Source: Paenibacillus sp. JJ-223
GTDB taxonomy: Bacteria; Bacillota; Bacilli; Paenibacillales; Paenibacillaceae
Reading direction: 5' to 3'
NCBI RefSeq assembly: GCF_927798175.1
Contig: NZ_CAKMMP010000022.1
Coordinates: 1 to 64,000, forward strand
DNA: 64,000 nucleotides
A program made the position numbers and the translations under genes. The notes beneath the pieces are model-generated. The model was not told the origin of the DNA. It saw only the letters and a list, made by a program, of their open reading frames with translations, and did no database searches. Positions 1-8,269 of the stretch are shown in pieces (position 1 is the first letter of the stretch; every line of letters begins with the position of its first letter).

Positions 1-217
1 AAATTTAGGTTGAGGTACAGCATTCTCATGTGCACCTGGAGGCTTTGATCTCCAAACTTTCTCCTCAAAATCCCAAGATTCTGGATTTCTATAATATTCC
101 TTTCCTGAATCCATTCGGGCTTTTTCATCTAATTCATGTGCTTTTAACTGCTGAAACCATTTTTCTGTTCTGGCGTTAGTTCTCCTTCCATTGCCTTATG
201 AAAAGCATATATTACTT
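1..217 (-). pseudogene. Relic of a KPPGAH-family toxin tip
   Basis: The minus strand encodes the end of the toxin seen complete at 13156-13608 and is nearly identical to it, including the HELDEKARMDSG and KPPGAHENAVPQP stretches. One T is missing from the run near 165-172 compared with the other copy, which shifts the frame. Homology stops at about 217, where the intergenic repeat begins. The piece is also cut by the window edge, so any immunity gene that follows is not visible. The toxin family is not one I recognise. Confidence 0.75.
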
Positions 218-355
218 CAGTAACGGAATAGCGTCATTTAGGCTATGAAATTAAATCATCTAATGTGCGTACAACCGAAAATAGAAAAATGTTTAATACG
301 GGTATTACATGGGTTATATGTGTTCTTGGTTGAATTATGAGTTCATTCAGCGTGG
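218..355. repeat. Intergenic repeat, partial copy
   Basis: This stretch (taacggaatagcg, then atgtgcgtacaaccg, then cgggtattac) matches the spacers at 3200-3345, 13885-13995 and 16690-16770. The hairpin half of the repeat is missing here because toxin relic 1-217 is joined directly to its middle. Confidence 0.7.
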
Positions 356-410
356 AGTGTTTTTGAAAAGCTGCCACTTAAATGATTATATTTTTTAGAA
401 TGGAGTGGCG

Positions 411-453
411 AAAAAAAGAAACCACAATACGGCGGTTAGCTCACATTGTGGTG
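411..453 (-). terminator. Rho-independent terminator
   Basis: Read on the minus strand, a stem of CCACAATGTG pairs with CGTATTGTGG around a loop of about ten bases, followed by a T-rich run. It ends the transcript of the small gene at 505-790. Related stems lie at 2284, 3378 and 14047. Confidence 0.75.
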
Positions 454-504
454 ATATTAGTAATATTGTGAGTAGATTGTTTTTATCAGAACCAGAATCT
501 TATT

Positions 505-790
505 CTAAACATTCTTAACGGCTCTTGATAAATCTGTTAATTCATCTAAGCTAAGTTCCTCATTAATTGAATCCATTTTAAAGCCAATTATAGCATCAAT
601 AATTTCTTTAGAAATAGTTTGATTATTCTTCAATAGTATTTCAGCCAAAGTAACATACACTGTAACTTTTACACTAGGAGTTCGATCGCACCTCCTCTTT
701 AGGAAACTGAACATCCCACTTACCTTCCAACTTTTTAATTATTCTAATGTCTAATTGCACATGTTTAGACCAATATATTATTTTGCTCAC
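505..790 (-). pseudogene. Small probable immunity gene, frameshifted
   Basis: A GTG at 790 with GGAAGAAG just upstream opens a frame (beginning VSKIIYWSKHVQLD) that stops after about 40 codons. The open frame 505-714, also on the minus strand, carries the rest and ends in SLDELTDLSRAVKNV. Joined by one frameshift near 700 they would make a protein of about 95 residues. It follows a toxin tail and precedes a terminator, which is the usual immunity-gene slot here. I do not recognise the family. Confidence 0.45.
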
Positions 791-825
791 ATTGCTTCTT
801 CCTATTTTTTTTTAATGACGGGTTG

Positions 826-957
826 TTAAGTATAATTATCAAGTTTTAAAGGGCTAGGTTTGTCAACTGCTCTGTATAATCTTCCTTCGGCATTATAAAC
901 CCAATTATTTTTTTCATTAATTATTGGTTTATGAGGATCTTAATCGTCACTAAGCAG
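826..957 (-). pseudogene. C-terminal fragment of an unknown toxin
   Basis: Minus-strand translation gives about 37 residues (DPHKPIINEKNNWVY, then NAEGRLYRAVDKP) ending at a TAA at 826-828, 35 bases before the GTG of the putative immunity gene. The NAEGRLYR pattern resembles toxin-domain entries in Rhs and spike proteins. Nothing upstream continues it, so only the tail of the toxin was kept. Confidence 0.4.
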
Positions 958-987
958 CCCACTCAATATTGAAAAATGTGAAAATTT

Positions 988-1485
988 TTACTCGATATAA
1001 CCATTATCTAGCGCTTCCAAGGTTTCATCACTAATATCTAGCGGTTCCTGCTTATCCCAAGCAACATTTGCAATTAAAATAGCATTACCATTTATATATA
1101 TATATCCTTCCCTTCTATGAAAAAAGCCACCTCTTTCATATAATTTTATTGCTGGTTCAAACAAATCCTTGTTATCTATAGCAATTGGGTTTTTCTCATC
1201 AATAAGAGCACATAATTCAAGGTAACTGGTAACAAGAGCTCTGTGGTAGGAATTGTTTATTTCATCTAATATGGAAATCACTTCAATGTTTTCATGTGGC
1301 TTCGTGATCGAATTTGAAATCATAATAAATGGAGGTACGCAAGTACCTGGGTACTCTTTTAAAAATTTTGTTGCTCTTCTCAAATACTCTCGACACAAAT
1401 GACTTTGTGACATGGTTTCCTTTTCTCCAAGACAGCTCCAATCAATTACAGATATACGGTTAATCGCCTGTTTTAAATATTCCAC
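988..1485 (-). CDS. Immunity protein, IDWS/FERGG family (copy A)
   Basis: A 165-residue cytoplasmic protein with no signal peptide. It shares a pattern with 2377-2937 and 12633-13172: an early I-D-W-S, a central EYLRR, and a distal EPxIKxxERGG motif (YERGG here). Each of the three genes follows a toxin of the KPPGAH family or its remnant, so it is inferred to be the cognate immunity protein. The start lies 2 bases after the stop of the toxin at 1488, with an AAGGAGAA site inside the toxin's last codons, which suggests translational coupling. The family name is unknown to me. Confidence 0.7.
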   Translation of the reverse strand: MEYLKQAINRISVIDWSCLGEKETMSQSHLCREYLRRATKFLKEYPGTCVPPFIMISNSITKPHENIEVISILDEINNSYHRALVTSYLELCALIDEKNPIAIDNKDLFEPAIKLYERGGFFHRREGYIYINGNAILIANVAWDKQEPLDISDETLEALDNGYIE

Positions 1486-1487
1486 AT

Positions 1488-2145
1488 TTATTCTCCTTTT
1501 TCTTTTTCTTTTTCTATTTGTTTCTCTATCTTGTTTTGTTCAGAAAGATTATATTTAAACGCGCCATCAAACTCACCTCTAGGTTGAGGATCAGCTGCGT
1601 CGTGTGCTCCTGGTGGTTTATTACCAAAGGTATTCCAGTCAGGATTGTACGCACCAGGATTTTTGTATGGGTATCCTTGCTTCATAAGTTCAATTTCCGT
1701 AAGCTCATGTTTAATCATTTGTTGCAACCACTCTTTTTGAGATTGTTGTATTTACTCCAATCAATCTTTTCAATTTTAACAGAACCTTTACCCGTCACCT
1801 CAGTACCTTCCGAGTCCTCCCTCGGCTTATTAGCATTCGAATTCTCCTTAGGTTTATCTGACTGTGAGGATTCTGACGGGTTGGAATCAGCTTGCGGTTT
1901 ATCCTCATCCTTTTTCTTCGATGCTTCAGGTTTCCAAGAGTTCACCTCATTCAGAGCTTCATCTTGGTTATTTTTATTCCTCGATGTCGTACTGTTTTTC
2001 GGCGTTGTTGTCGTATCTGTCTCACTTGTTTTCGACGAAGGCGTACGACTGGTATTATTCTTCTCCGTCTCTGATGAATTTTCGCTGGTTTAGGAGGTGA
2101 TTCTGATTCATTTTCGATATTAAATCTTTGATATGCGTACAACCC
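1488..2145 (-). pseudogene. Orphan KPPGAH toxin tip with spike linker, frameshifted
   Basis: In order this holds one unit of the Pro/Lys/Ser-rich linker (PPKPAK, SRTPSSKTSE), the conserved NSWKPEASKKKDE stretch, an EGTEVTGKG junction, and a toxin tip with QQMIKHELTEIELM and NKPPGAHDAADPQP. Frames break twice: near 2090 in the linker and near 1730, where SKYNN runs into QKEWLQQ. The upstream spike part is missing and the linker joins the intergenic repeat near 2120. The tip aligns with the toxin at 13156-13608 and is followed directly by its immunity gene. No start codon is convincing, so it is read as a silent or dead cassette. Confidence 0.75.
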
Positions 2146-2240
2146 ATATTAAAGAAATCTTTATACGGTTATTACAAGGTTTATATATGTTATTGATGGA
2201 ATAATGGGTTCATTCATCACTGGTGGTCTATTTTTTCAAT
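2125..2240. repeat. Intergenic repeat, partial copy
   Basis: Carries the atatgcgtacaac, ctttatacggttattacaagg and attcatcactggtgg segments of the repeat best seen at 3155-3372. The hairpin half is absent, because the toxin linker of 1488-2145 is fused into it. Confidence 0.65.
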
Positions 2241-2283
2241 AGCCGCCACTTAGATAATTGTATTTTTTAGCATATAGCGGTGG

Positions 2284-2326
2284 ACAAAAAAGAAACCACA
2301 ACACGGCTGATAGCTCGCATTGCGGC
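2284..2326 (-). terminator. Rho-independent terminator, imperfect stem
   Basis: Minus-strand CCGCAATGCG pairs imperfectly with CGTGTTGTGG and is followed by TTTCTTTTTT. It sits between the repeat and the end of the immunity gene at 2377 and belongs to the same stem family as 411-453 and 3378-3421. Confidence 0.6.
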
Positions 2327-2376
2327 GTTGTTGATAGTGTTGAAAGATAGTTATATAAAACATTTTACAATATTCA

Positions 2377-2937
2377 CTAATTCAAAACATCTTTGTCTAT
2401 CTCCTCTAGATAACTATCACTAATATCCTCTGGTTCAAACAAACTAGAATCCGAAGATACAAATCGCGAACAAGTTAATCCCCCAATAATCAACAGTCCT
2501 TTATCATATTGTATTCTGCCCCCTCTTTCAAATAGCTTTATTATGGGTAAGTATAGCTCCTGAAACTGAACAGCGATCGGCACACCCTCCCCTATCAAAT
2601 AAGCCCATTCCAAATAATGTCTACACACTTCTCTGACAAAAATACCTTTTACATTCTGGAGTGTTTCCGTACATTCATCTAATATATTTTTAGGTAATTG
2701 CATATCGATAAAGTCCATAGCACTAAATACTATTAACCTCATCGAATCTTTGTGAAAATAATCATAGAATAATGAGCTTCTTCTCAGGTGCTCAGACAAC
2801 AACACAACATATGACGGTCTCTTAAACTCAATATGGCTCCAATCAATATTTCGAATAATGCATTTAGCTTCTTCAAAGAGCTTATTCATCTGTAACTCCA
2901 AGCCAGTATTCATTGCAAACTCCTCTATATTTTTCAA
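2377..2937 (-). CDS. Toxin-leader/immunity fusion, IDWS/FERGG family (copy B)
   Basis: The first 16 residues (MKNIEEFAMNTGLELQ) are identical to the start of the toxin at 13156-13608. From residue 17 (MNKLFEEAKC) the protein is the IDWS/FERGG immunity, with IDWS, SEHLRR and LFERGG motifs. The toxin body has been removed in frame, leaving the leader joined to its immunity gene. Upstream, 2938-3045 still encodes the rest of the leader (RYGDPP, then KVKIDVVAEKKAEE) with one base missing between the two parts. The native immunity start is probably the Met at residue 17 (2889). Immunity may still be made; the toxin is gone. Confidence 0.75.
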   Translation of the reverse strand: MKNIEEFAMNTGLELQMNKLFEEAKCIIRNIDWSHIEFKRPSYVVLLSEHLRRSSLFYDYFHKDSMRLIVFSAMDFIDMQLPKNILDECTETLQNVKGIFVREVCRHYLEWAYLIGEGVPIAVQFQELYLPIIKLFERGGRIQYDKGLLIIGGLTCSRFVSSDSSLFEPEDISDSYLEEIDKDVLN

Positions 2938-3050
2938 TCCTGTACTTCTTACTTCTTCAGCTTTCTTTTCAGCAACAACATCAATCTTAACTTTAAATTC
3001 TTCCCAGGAGGGTCACCATACCTCTTCGTAAATTCATCCGTCCCCTAAGT
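2938..3050 (-). pseudogene. Toxin leader remnant and cassette junction
   Basis: The minus strand reads TDEFTKRYGDPP in one frame and EEFKVKIDVVAEKKAEEVRSTG in another. A single base missing near 3007 separates them. The block begins at the recurrent junction ccgtcccctaagttg (3038-3052), which also sits at 13708. A spike-linked toxin tip normally follows this junction, but no linker or spike is present here. Confidence 0.65.
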
Positions 3051-3154
3051 TGTAAACTTAAAATTGGGAGTAAAGAAGGTGGTAACCATTTTTCTAATTA
3101 CCACAATTATATCAGCTTGCTTGGCGTTCTATTAGAGTTGCCGCCGCTCTATAA

Positions 3155-3372
3155 CTAAAAACAGCTCTATCATGGTAGTATCTGACCATAATCAACCTGC
3201 TGGATTTATCGGAATAGCGTTATTTAGGGTTTAAAATTAAAGCATTTGATGTGCGTACAACCGCAATGAAGAAATCTTTATACGGGTATTACAAGGGTTA
3301 TATGTGTTATTGGTTAAATGATGGATTCATTCGGCACTGGGGGTGATCTATTTCATCTACCGCCATACATAT
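3155..3372. repeat. Intergenic repeat with hairpin, near-complete copy
   Basis: The first part is an inverted repeat of the form aacagctctatcatggt / accataatcaacctg. Then come cggaatagcgttatt, gatgtgcgtacaaccg, ctttatacgggtattac and cattcggcactgggg. At least ten full or partial copies lie between cassettes. Read on the minus strand, the hairpin ends in a run of T in most copies, so it can also act as a terminator. It contains no open frame. Confidence 0.75.
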
Positions 3373-3377
3373 AGAGG

Positions 3378-3421
3378 ATAAAAAAAGACCACAATACGGG
3401 CGGCTAGCTCGTATTGTGGCA
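3378..3421 (-). terminator. Rho-independent terminator
   Basis: Minus strand: CCACAATACG pairs perfectly with CGTATTGTGG and is followed by TCTTTTTTT. It lies 35 bases after the SUKH immunity gene at 3456. Confidence 0.85.
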
Positions 3422-3455
3422 CTATTGGTTATTATTGAATTAAACTCGATATATA

Positions 3456-3899
3456 TCAGTCATACAATGAAATTAAAAATTCCGAAAGTGTATCACTAAC
3501 TTTTTTGAAATCAGTTAGATCAAGACTTTCATCATAAAGATACACAGGTGGATTATCACCCTCATCCAAATTGAAAAACCAAAACATATATCCTTGGTGC
3601 ATCATAAACACAAACTGATTATCTGTGAGTTTTTTTGAGAAACTATTTTCCTCTAAAAGTTCTACAGCCCATTCTTTTAACTCTAATATATACTTCATAG
3701 TATAATGTGTACCAGTCAAAAACTCTGCACCATTCCCAAACTTACTCATAAAATCTAAATAATTCGAGGGCAGCGTTTTTGTTGGAGAAAAATGTTTTAA
3801 TTTTGTTAGCTCATCTTCACTACAAGGCTTCATTGGGTATGATTTTTTTTCTAATGTTAATAAGAATTTCTTTAACTCACCCTTATTTGAAATATCCAT
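3456..3899 (-). CDS. SMI1/KNR4 (SUKH) immunity protein
   Basis: A 147-residue protein with the SUKH layout: N-terminal helix with early charged residues, LPSNYLDFMSKFGNGAEF as the core (LPxxYxxFxxxxNG pattern), and a C-terminal helix DTLSEFLISLYD. SUKH proteins neutralise many nuclease and deaminase toxins of polymorphic systems. The open frame reaches 3926, but the Met at 3899 has AGGAGATTTAAC before it and fits the family start better. It overlaps or abuts the end of the deaminase-like tip at 3923, its likely target. Confidence 0.8.
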   Translation of the reverse strand: MDISNKGELKKFLLTLEKKSYPMKPCSEDELTKLKHFSPTKTLPSNYLDFMSKFGNGAEFLTGTHYTMKYILELKEWAVELLEENSFSKKLTDNQFVFMMHQGYMFWFFNLDEGDNPPVYLYDESLDLTDFKKVSDTLSEFLISLYD

Positions 3900-3922
3900 G
3901 TTAAATCTCCTCCATATTCTAC

Positions 3923-4216
3923 TCAATTCAAGTCATCCAAGATTTGAACTCTCGTGACTTTGATATTCGGAAAATCAATTTGAAATTGATCAATAATATC
4001 ATTACAACTTTTACAAATAGGGTTATGTGAAATAATTTCAATACTGCCTTTAACATGAGGATTATTTTTGAACCTTTCTCTCAGATATTCTATCATCTTT
4101 TGCTCTGTATCTCGCAACCTTCCTTTATTATCTGACCCTCTATATTTATAGTGATTTTTAGGTGGTCTAGGATAGTTATTTTTATGATTTGGATGATTTG
4201 GATCATATCCACTCAT
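3923..4216 (-). CDS. Deaminase-like toxin tip, truncated at its N-terminus
   Basis: A 97-residue C-terminal piece. After a Pro/Asn-rich start it has LRDTEQKMIEYL, then GSIEIISHNPICKSCNDII, then QFQIDFPNIKV. The P-x-C-x-x-C pair followed by QF...FP matches the second zinc-binding motif of bacterial toxin deaminases of the BURPS668_1122 type, and the D-T-E could be the first. No delivery domain or linker lies upstream, and the start Met seems fortuitous, so this is an orphan tip. Nucleic-acid deaminase activity is inferred from motif shape only. Confidence 0.55.
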   Translation of the reverse strand: MSGYDPNHPNHKNNYPRPPKNHYKYRGSDNKGRLRDTEQKMIEYLRERFKNNPHVKGSIEIISHNPICKSCNDIIDQFQIDFPNIKVTRVQILDDLN

Positions 4217-4344
4217 TGATTCAAGATTTATTGATACGTGTTGTTTTTACACTTACTGATCAGAATTATCTTTTTATCAAGAAGACGCACTTACAGTAGT
4301 TATTGATCTCAGGTCCGGAAAAAATGGGCACCCGCTTCTTGAGC

Positions 4345-4479
4345 GTAGCAGATGAAATCGGCGAGTAATAAAAAAACTGCGAGAAAACGAGGGTAACAAA
4401 AACAGGTCAATTATGGTAGTATCGGACCATAGTCAACCTGTTTGATTGTATCGGAATAGCATTATTTGGTTATAACTGT
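4345..4479. repeat. Intergenic repeat, hairpin half
   Basis: A cggcgagtaataaaa / gcgagaaaacgagg lead-in is followed by the inverted repeat aacaggtcaattatggt / accatagtcaacctgtt (about 4399-4441) and by atcggaatagcattatt. The same lead-in occurs at 8670, 12425 and 16596. The downstream half is replaced by an IS4-type remnant at about 4480. From 4217 to 4344 I see nothing recognisable. Confidence 0.75.
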
Positions 4480-4905
4480 ACTTGCCCAAAATTGGTTCCA
4501 TGAAATGTAAAAAGAGACACACCCGACTCTCTGCGTAAAATAGAAGTATCACCAACCCCCCCGCGCAGAGGTGAACAAGCTTTGCTTCCTACATCTAAAA
4601 ATCGAATACCAACCTGGTGACCGTTAGCTCCTCCGCTTATCGAATATATCGTTATGAAGGAAAACTCGATCTCTTGGAATACGCCGTCCTGCTGCTGTAT
4701 TGGAAAGAGGGGAAAGGTTTTGATCCCAAGCAAATGAAAGCTTTTCTAAGTACGGATGTTTCACTAAGCAATGATGAGATTCTGAGTTATTATAGTAAAC
4801 GTTGGGCGATAGAAACGTATTTTCGAACCGCGAAAGTCCATCTGGCCATGGATTGTTACCATTCTCGATCAACTCAAGCGATTGATCATTACCTGACCCT
4901 GTAGA
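4480..4905 (+). pseudogene. IS4-family transposase remnant
   Basis: The plus strand from 4617 encodes the C-terminal part of a DDE transposase: YRIYRYEGKLDLL, then YYSKRWAIETYFRTAK, which is the Y-x(2)-R-x(3)-E-x(6)-K signature holding the catalytic Glu, then SRSTQAIDHYLTL. An upstream stop and the lack of the catalytic Asp region show it is only a 3' relic. No inverted repeats could be assigned. Confidence 0.7.
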
Positions 4906-4924
4906 TTCCCTCGCTTGCAGAAGC

Positions 4925-5398
4925 TTTTAGCCCTGAACCGAGTCATGAGCTTCACCATCCGTTAATTCGAAACGTAGTGGATTTCCTAACGCATCGACGA
5001 TGGCATGAATTTTGGTACTTCATCCACCACGGGAACGTCCGATCGCTTGCTTGCTTTTGCCCCTCTTTGCGCCCGATCATGGTGATGAACACGCACAATC
5101 GTGGCATCAATCATAATACTTTCTCATTCGTTATCCAGGGAGACAGCCTTCATCACCTTATCCCAAATCCCGGCGTTCTGCCAACGTCGAAAGCGAGTGT
5201 ACACGGATTTCCAATGGGGAAAGTGGTCAGGAAGATCACGCCATGGGGCGCCTGAACGTGCAACCCAAAGCATTGTATTTAACATGATTCAGTTGTCCAA
5301 AGCGGGATGTCCTCCTTGTGGTTTTCGTTCAGGTGGAAACAGATCTCGGACTCGCTGCCATTGGTCTCTTTGATCTCATATCGAGTATTCATCTAAAC
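4925..5398 (-). pseudogene. IS5-family transposase remnant
   Basis: Read on the minus strand from about 5390: RWQRVRDLFPPERKPQGGHP, then MLNTMLWVARSGAPWRDLP, HFPHWKSVYTRFRRWQNAG, IDATIVRVHHHD, IGRSRGG and KIHAIVDALGNPLRFELTDG. This is the standard IS5-group order. Stops and frameshifts interrupt it several times, and the distal third is missing. It lies back to back with the IS4 relic. Confidence 0.75.
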
Positions 5399-5471
5399 TA
5401 TTTAACCCATGCATTACTATTTAAACGGTTTGAAGACACAGCTTAGCTGATTTGACACTAGTAGCACGATA

Positions 5472-6050
5472 CTACAAAACTGATTTTCGTTCAATATCGA
5501 AAATATCAATCTGCTTCTGCTCAAATAGGTCTTCAAGTTTATTGGAGCCATATTCTTGAGCAAATAAGTATTCATTTTCAGAAATTGGGACAGCAAGCAA
5601 CCATGCAACTTTTTTATCTAGAGAATCAATTGTTTGTAATTGCTCTTCCCAAAGAAATGGAGGCACGAAGAGCATATGTTTCATGTCTATATCAGGATAA
5701 TACATCTTCACCACATCATTGAATATTGCGCCTGGATAAATCGGCATTTTTGAATTAATTATACAAAATGCACAAGTTGCTAAAATATTCGAAAATTTTT
5801 TATGGCTTGTTGCACTTGCCCCTACAATTTCTACCCTCAAAAACTTCCCATCTACAATTTTTCCTATTGAATGCATATATAATCCGAGAGTTGCATATGA
5901 CGTAATACCTTCCCATGGTCTATCAACAGTTGATAAAATATCAATATTACCCACTTCATCATCATCCCAATATTTGTGAATAACGGGATTCCCACCTAAT
6001 GCTTTTAAAGCTGATTTAGCGAGCAATTTACTATCATTTGGTATTTCCAT
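5472..6050 (-). CDS. SUFU-domain immunity protein
   Basis: A 192-residue protein resembling the bacterial suppressor-of-fused (SUFU) immunity family: a central RPWEGITSYATLGLYMHSIGK segment, RVEIVGA, a helix with FSNILATCAFCI, then a PYPG-like IYPGAIFNDVV and MLFVPPFLWEE, which are typical positions. SUFU proteins commonly guard against HNH/Endo VII toxins, and the gene lies directly downstream of a GH-E nuclease tip (6082). It is probably intact and translated from the ATG at 6050, preceded by GGAGGGGGGATA. Confidence 0.85.
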   Translation of the reverse strand: MEIPNDSKLLAKSALKALGGNPVIHKYWDDDEVGNIDILSTVDRPWEGITSYATLGLYMHSIGKIVDGKFLRVEIVGASATSHKKFSNILATCAFCIINSKMPIYPGAIFNDVVKMYYPDIDMKHMLFVPPFLWEEQLQTIDSLDKKVAWLLAVPISENEYLFAQEYGSNKLEDLFEQKQIDIFDIERKSVL

Positions 6051-6081
6051 TATCCCCCCTCCTGCTCCAACACTCCTAAAC

Positions 6082-6390
6082 TTAATCTCCGAAATAATTG
6101 TCCGTTAAATCTTCACCCTTATGGCTGTGATTGGATTCTGGGAGCTCCGGATAGTAGTGTTTAGGATTGTTGTGCTCATCTAGAAATTGTTCTCTTGTTA
6201 TACCTCTTTGTTGTGCACTTTTCTTATGCTTTCTAAATTCATAACCTGGCTTATGCCCCATTTCCCATGGCTCGTCTTTGTTCATTATGACATTAGTCAA
6301 TGGATCTCTTACATTACCATCTTCATCTTTAGCATTATCCCAAACCGCATCTCTTACACCATTTCTATATATTTTCAATTTGAAACTCAT
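6082..6390 (-). CDS. GH-E type HNH/Endo VII nuclease toxin tip, displaced
   Basis: Conserved order: VRDPLTNVIM, then WEMGHKPGYEFRKHKKSA, then GITREQFLDEHNNPKHYYPE, then ESNHSHKGED. Gly-His and Glu of the MGHKPGYE stretch are the hallmark of the Tox-GH-E nuclease family, which is expected to cut DNA or RNA in target cells. About 100 bases upstream (6391-6490) encode spike-linker residues (EKPRGSSDQRKDDSES), but in another frame, with a stop just before the Met at 6390. The linker is then cut by the IS3 element at 6493. So the tip is orphaned and shifted relative to its linker. Confidence 0.75.
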   Translation of the reverse strand: MSFKLKIYRNGVRDAVWDNAKDEDGNVRDPLTNVIMNKDEPWEMGHKPGYEFRKHKKSAQQRGITREQFLDEHNNPKHYYPELPESNHSHKGEDLTDNYFGD

Positions 6391-6571
6391 TCCATGTTAT
6401 CGTGCTAGAAGCACTATTATCCATCCCCTCAACACTTTCCGAATCGTCCTTCCGTTGATCCGAACTCCCCCTAGGTTTCTCCGATGTAGTGGTGGATCGG
6501 CTACACTTAGTTGGACAGAAAAAATAAGGGCTTTAGAATAGAACTATCATATTAAGGAGCGGATTTCTACA

Positions 6572-6856
6572 ATGCCTAAACAACAACGACGCACATTCAC
6601 AACGGAGTTTAAAAAACAAATGGTAGAGCTCTATGAAAACGGCAAGCCCAGAGCTGCCATTGTGGAGGAATACGACCTCACTGCTTCGGCTCTAGACCGT
6701 TGGATCAAGCAATCGCAGGCCACTGGCTCTTCCAAAGAGAAGGACAACCGTTCACCTGAAGAAAACGAATTAATGGCTATGCGTAAAGAGCTTGAGCGTC
6801 TACGGATGGAGAACGACATTTTAAAGCAAGCCGCGCTGATCATGGGACGAAGGTAG
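6572..6856 (+). CDS. IS3-family transposase OrfA
   Basis: A 94-residue protein with the helix-turn-helix of IS3 OrfA: FTTEFKKQMVELYENGKPR, YDLTASALDRWIKQ, and a C-terminal leucine-rich helix (LERLRMENDILKQAALIM) used for oligomerisation. The length and order fit the family and the frame is intact. It would bind the element's ends. The partner orfB downstream is broken, so it cannot make a full OrfAB transposase. Confidence 0.85.
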   Translation: MPKQQRRTFTTEFKKQMVELYENGKPRAAIVEEYDLTASALDRWIKQSQATGSSKEKDNRSPEENELMAMRKELERLRMENDILKQAALIMGRR

Positions 6857-6859
6857 CTA

Positions 6860-7658
6860 TCATCCAGAATAACCGTGAACAATACTCGGTATCAGCAATG
6901 TGTAATGTCCTCGAAATCGCCAAAAGCACCTTCTATCATGAAGCGAAGGAAAAGCCCAATGTAGATGAGCTCACGGAAGCTATTGTGGAGATATTCCACA
7001 ACAATCGAAAAGTCTACGGTACACGAAAGATAAAAGCCAAGCTTCAGGTCGAATCATGCAAGAGCAAGGCCTCGTCTCCGCGTACACCGTTGCCCAGTTT
7101 AAACCTCACAAAACGGCCTGTAATGAGGCAACAACGGCGAATGAACTGGGTCGTGAGTTTAATCAGACGGAAGCAAAGCGCTTCGTGGTAAGCGAGCTCA
7201 CATATGGGAAGGTCGGGTATCGATGGCATTACGTTTGCGTCCTCATTGACTTGTTCAATCGCGAGATCATTGGCCATAGTGCAGGTCCACATAAAGACGC
7301 TGCTCTGGTTTCCCCTGCCTTCGCAACGGTAGAAGGCGACTTGAGCCAAATCCAGTGGTTTCATACGAATCGTGGGAGTGAGTTTAAGAACCATACGATG
7401 GACCAGCTTTTAGGCATGTTTGGTATTGGCCGATCACTCAGCAAGAAAGGATGTCCTTACGATAACGCCGTGGCCGAAGCCACCTACAAGATCATGAAAA
7501 CGGAGTTTATTTACCAGATGGAATTCCGAAACCTCCGTCATTTGGAATTGGAATTATACGACTACATCAACTGGTTTAACAGGCACCGAGTTCATGGATC
7601 ACTGGGATATTTGACGCCTGTTCAGTATCGTCAAGCAGCCCTTAAAAAAGTTGTCTGA
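6860..7658 (+). pseudogene. IS3-family transposase OrfB, frameshifted and catalytically altered
   Basis: The frame carrying NNREQYSVSAMCNVLEIAKS and YGTRKIKAKLQ breaks near 7048, where a short deletion fuses KLQ to the GRIMQEQGLVSAYTVAQF segment in another frame. The rve domain continues with VLIDLFNREIIG (first Asp), FHTNRGSEF and YDNAVAEATYK (Glu). The second catalytic Asp of the usual H-T/S-D-R-G motif is Asn here. The element is therefore inactive on two counts. Confidence 0.8.
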
Positions 7659-7712
7659 TCTAATGTTGACAATCCACTTTCGTGTGTCTTCATCTATCAA
7701 ATGAACCTAAAA

Positions 7713-7756
7713 AAACTCACTCCTAATTATAGTTTTATATAGGAGTGAGTTCTGTA
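7713..7756 (-). terminator. Rho-independent terminator
   Basis: Minus strand: AACTCACTCCTA and TAGGAGTGAGTT form a long perfect stem around an A/T-rich loop, followed by a T run. It ends the transcript of the SUKH gene at 7781. Confidence 0.85.
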
Positions 7757-7780
7757 TGTTATAGAATCTACAGACATTTA

Positions 7781-8269
7781 TTAATCATGCAAGCTCTCAA
7801 GTAGTTCAGTGAATGAATTAGCCACAAAAAATATGTTCTCTCGCGCTCTTTCTTCAGCTTGTTCGACAGACAAACCTTCGTCCTGGACGAGAATTGATTT
7901 CTCCCACGCTCCTTCATGCTCCCAAAAAACGATCTTCGGCATATCTTCACTCTCTTTATAGTCAAAACAAATTAAGTTTCCAGCCGGATCGAATGCAAAA
8001 GGAATTACTCCAGTCGGTAATGTTTCTTTATAGTTCTCATAGACCTTCAAAAAGTTGTCTGGACTTGACTCATCAAATGACAGGAGAGAACCAAACACCT
8101 TTTGTTTATGTCCTACATCAAAGACTTCAGGTTCTACATTCGCACCATGATTAACCATCGAACATAATATATAGTCTAGTGGAAATCTATAACCTATTTT
8201 TTTTGAAACTGCATCAATTTCTTCTCGACTCACTTCTTTATCAGCAAATTGCCATTCAACATTCATCAT
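7781..8269 (-). CDS. SMI1/KNR4 (SUKH) immunity protein
   Basis: From the Met at 8269 the product has 162 residues: SREEIDAVSKKIGYRFPLDY, CSMVNHGANVEP, a GVIPFAFDPAGNLICFDYK core, IVFWEHEG, and a C-terminal FFVANSFTELLESLHD helix. All are typical of SUKH-1. The open frame runs up to 8371, but those codons belong to another frame over the WHH toxin end. The start overlaps the toxin stop at 8266, so the two were translationally coupled. It protects against the WHH nuclease directly upstream. Confidence 0.85.
   Translation of the reverse strand: MMNVEWQFADKEVSREEIDAVSKKIGYRFPLDYILCSMVNHGANVEPEVFDVGHKQKVFGSLLSFDESSPDNFLKVYENYKETLPTGVIPFAFDPAGNLICFDYKESEDMPKIVFWEHEGAWEKSILVQDEGLSVEQAEERARENIFFVANSFTELLESLHD

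Larger units (their letters stand above)
6493..7676 (+). mobile_element. IS3-family insertion sequence, decayed
   Basis: Left end tggatcggctacacttag and right end (reverse complement) tggattgtcaacattag form imperfect inverted repeats about 1.18 kb apart. They enclose orfA (6572-6856) and a broken orfB. It is inserted in the linker of the GH-E toxin cassette. Fragments of related elements occur at 8500-8655 and 41665-42062, with a bare right end near 32038. Confidence 0.75.
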
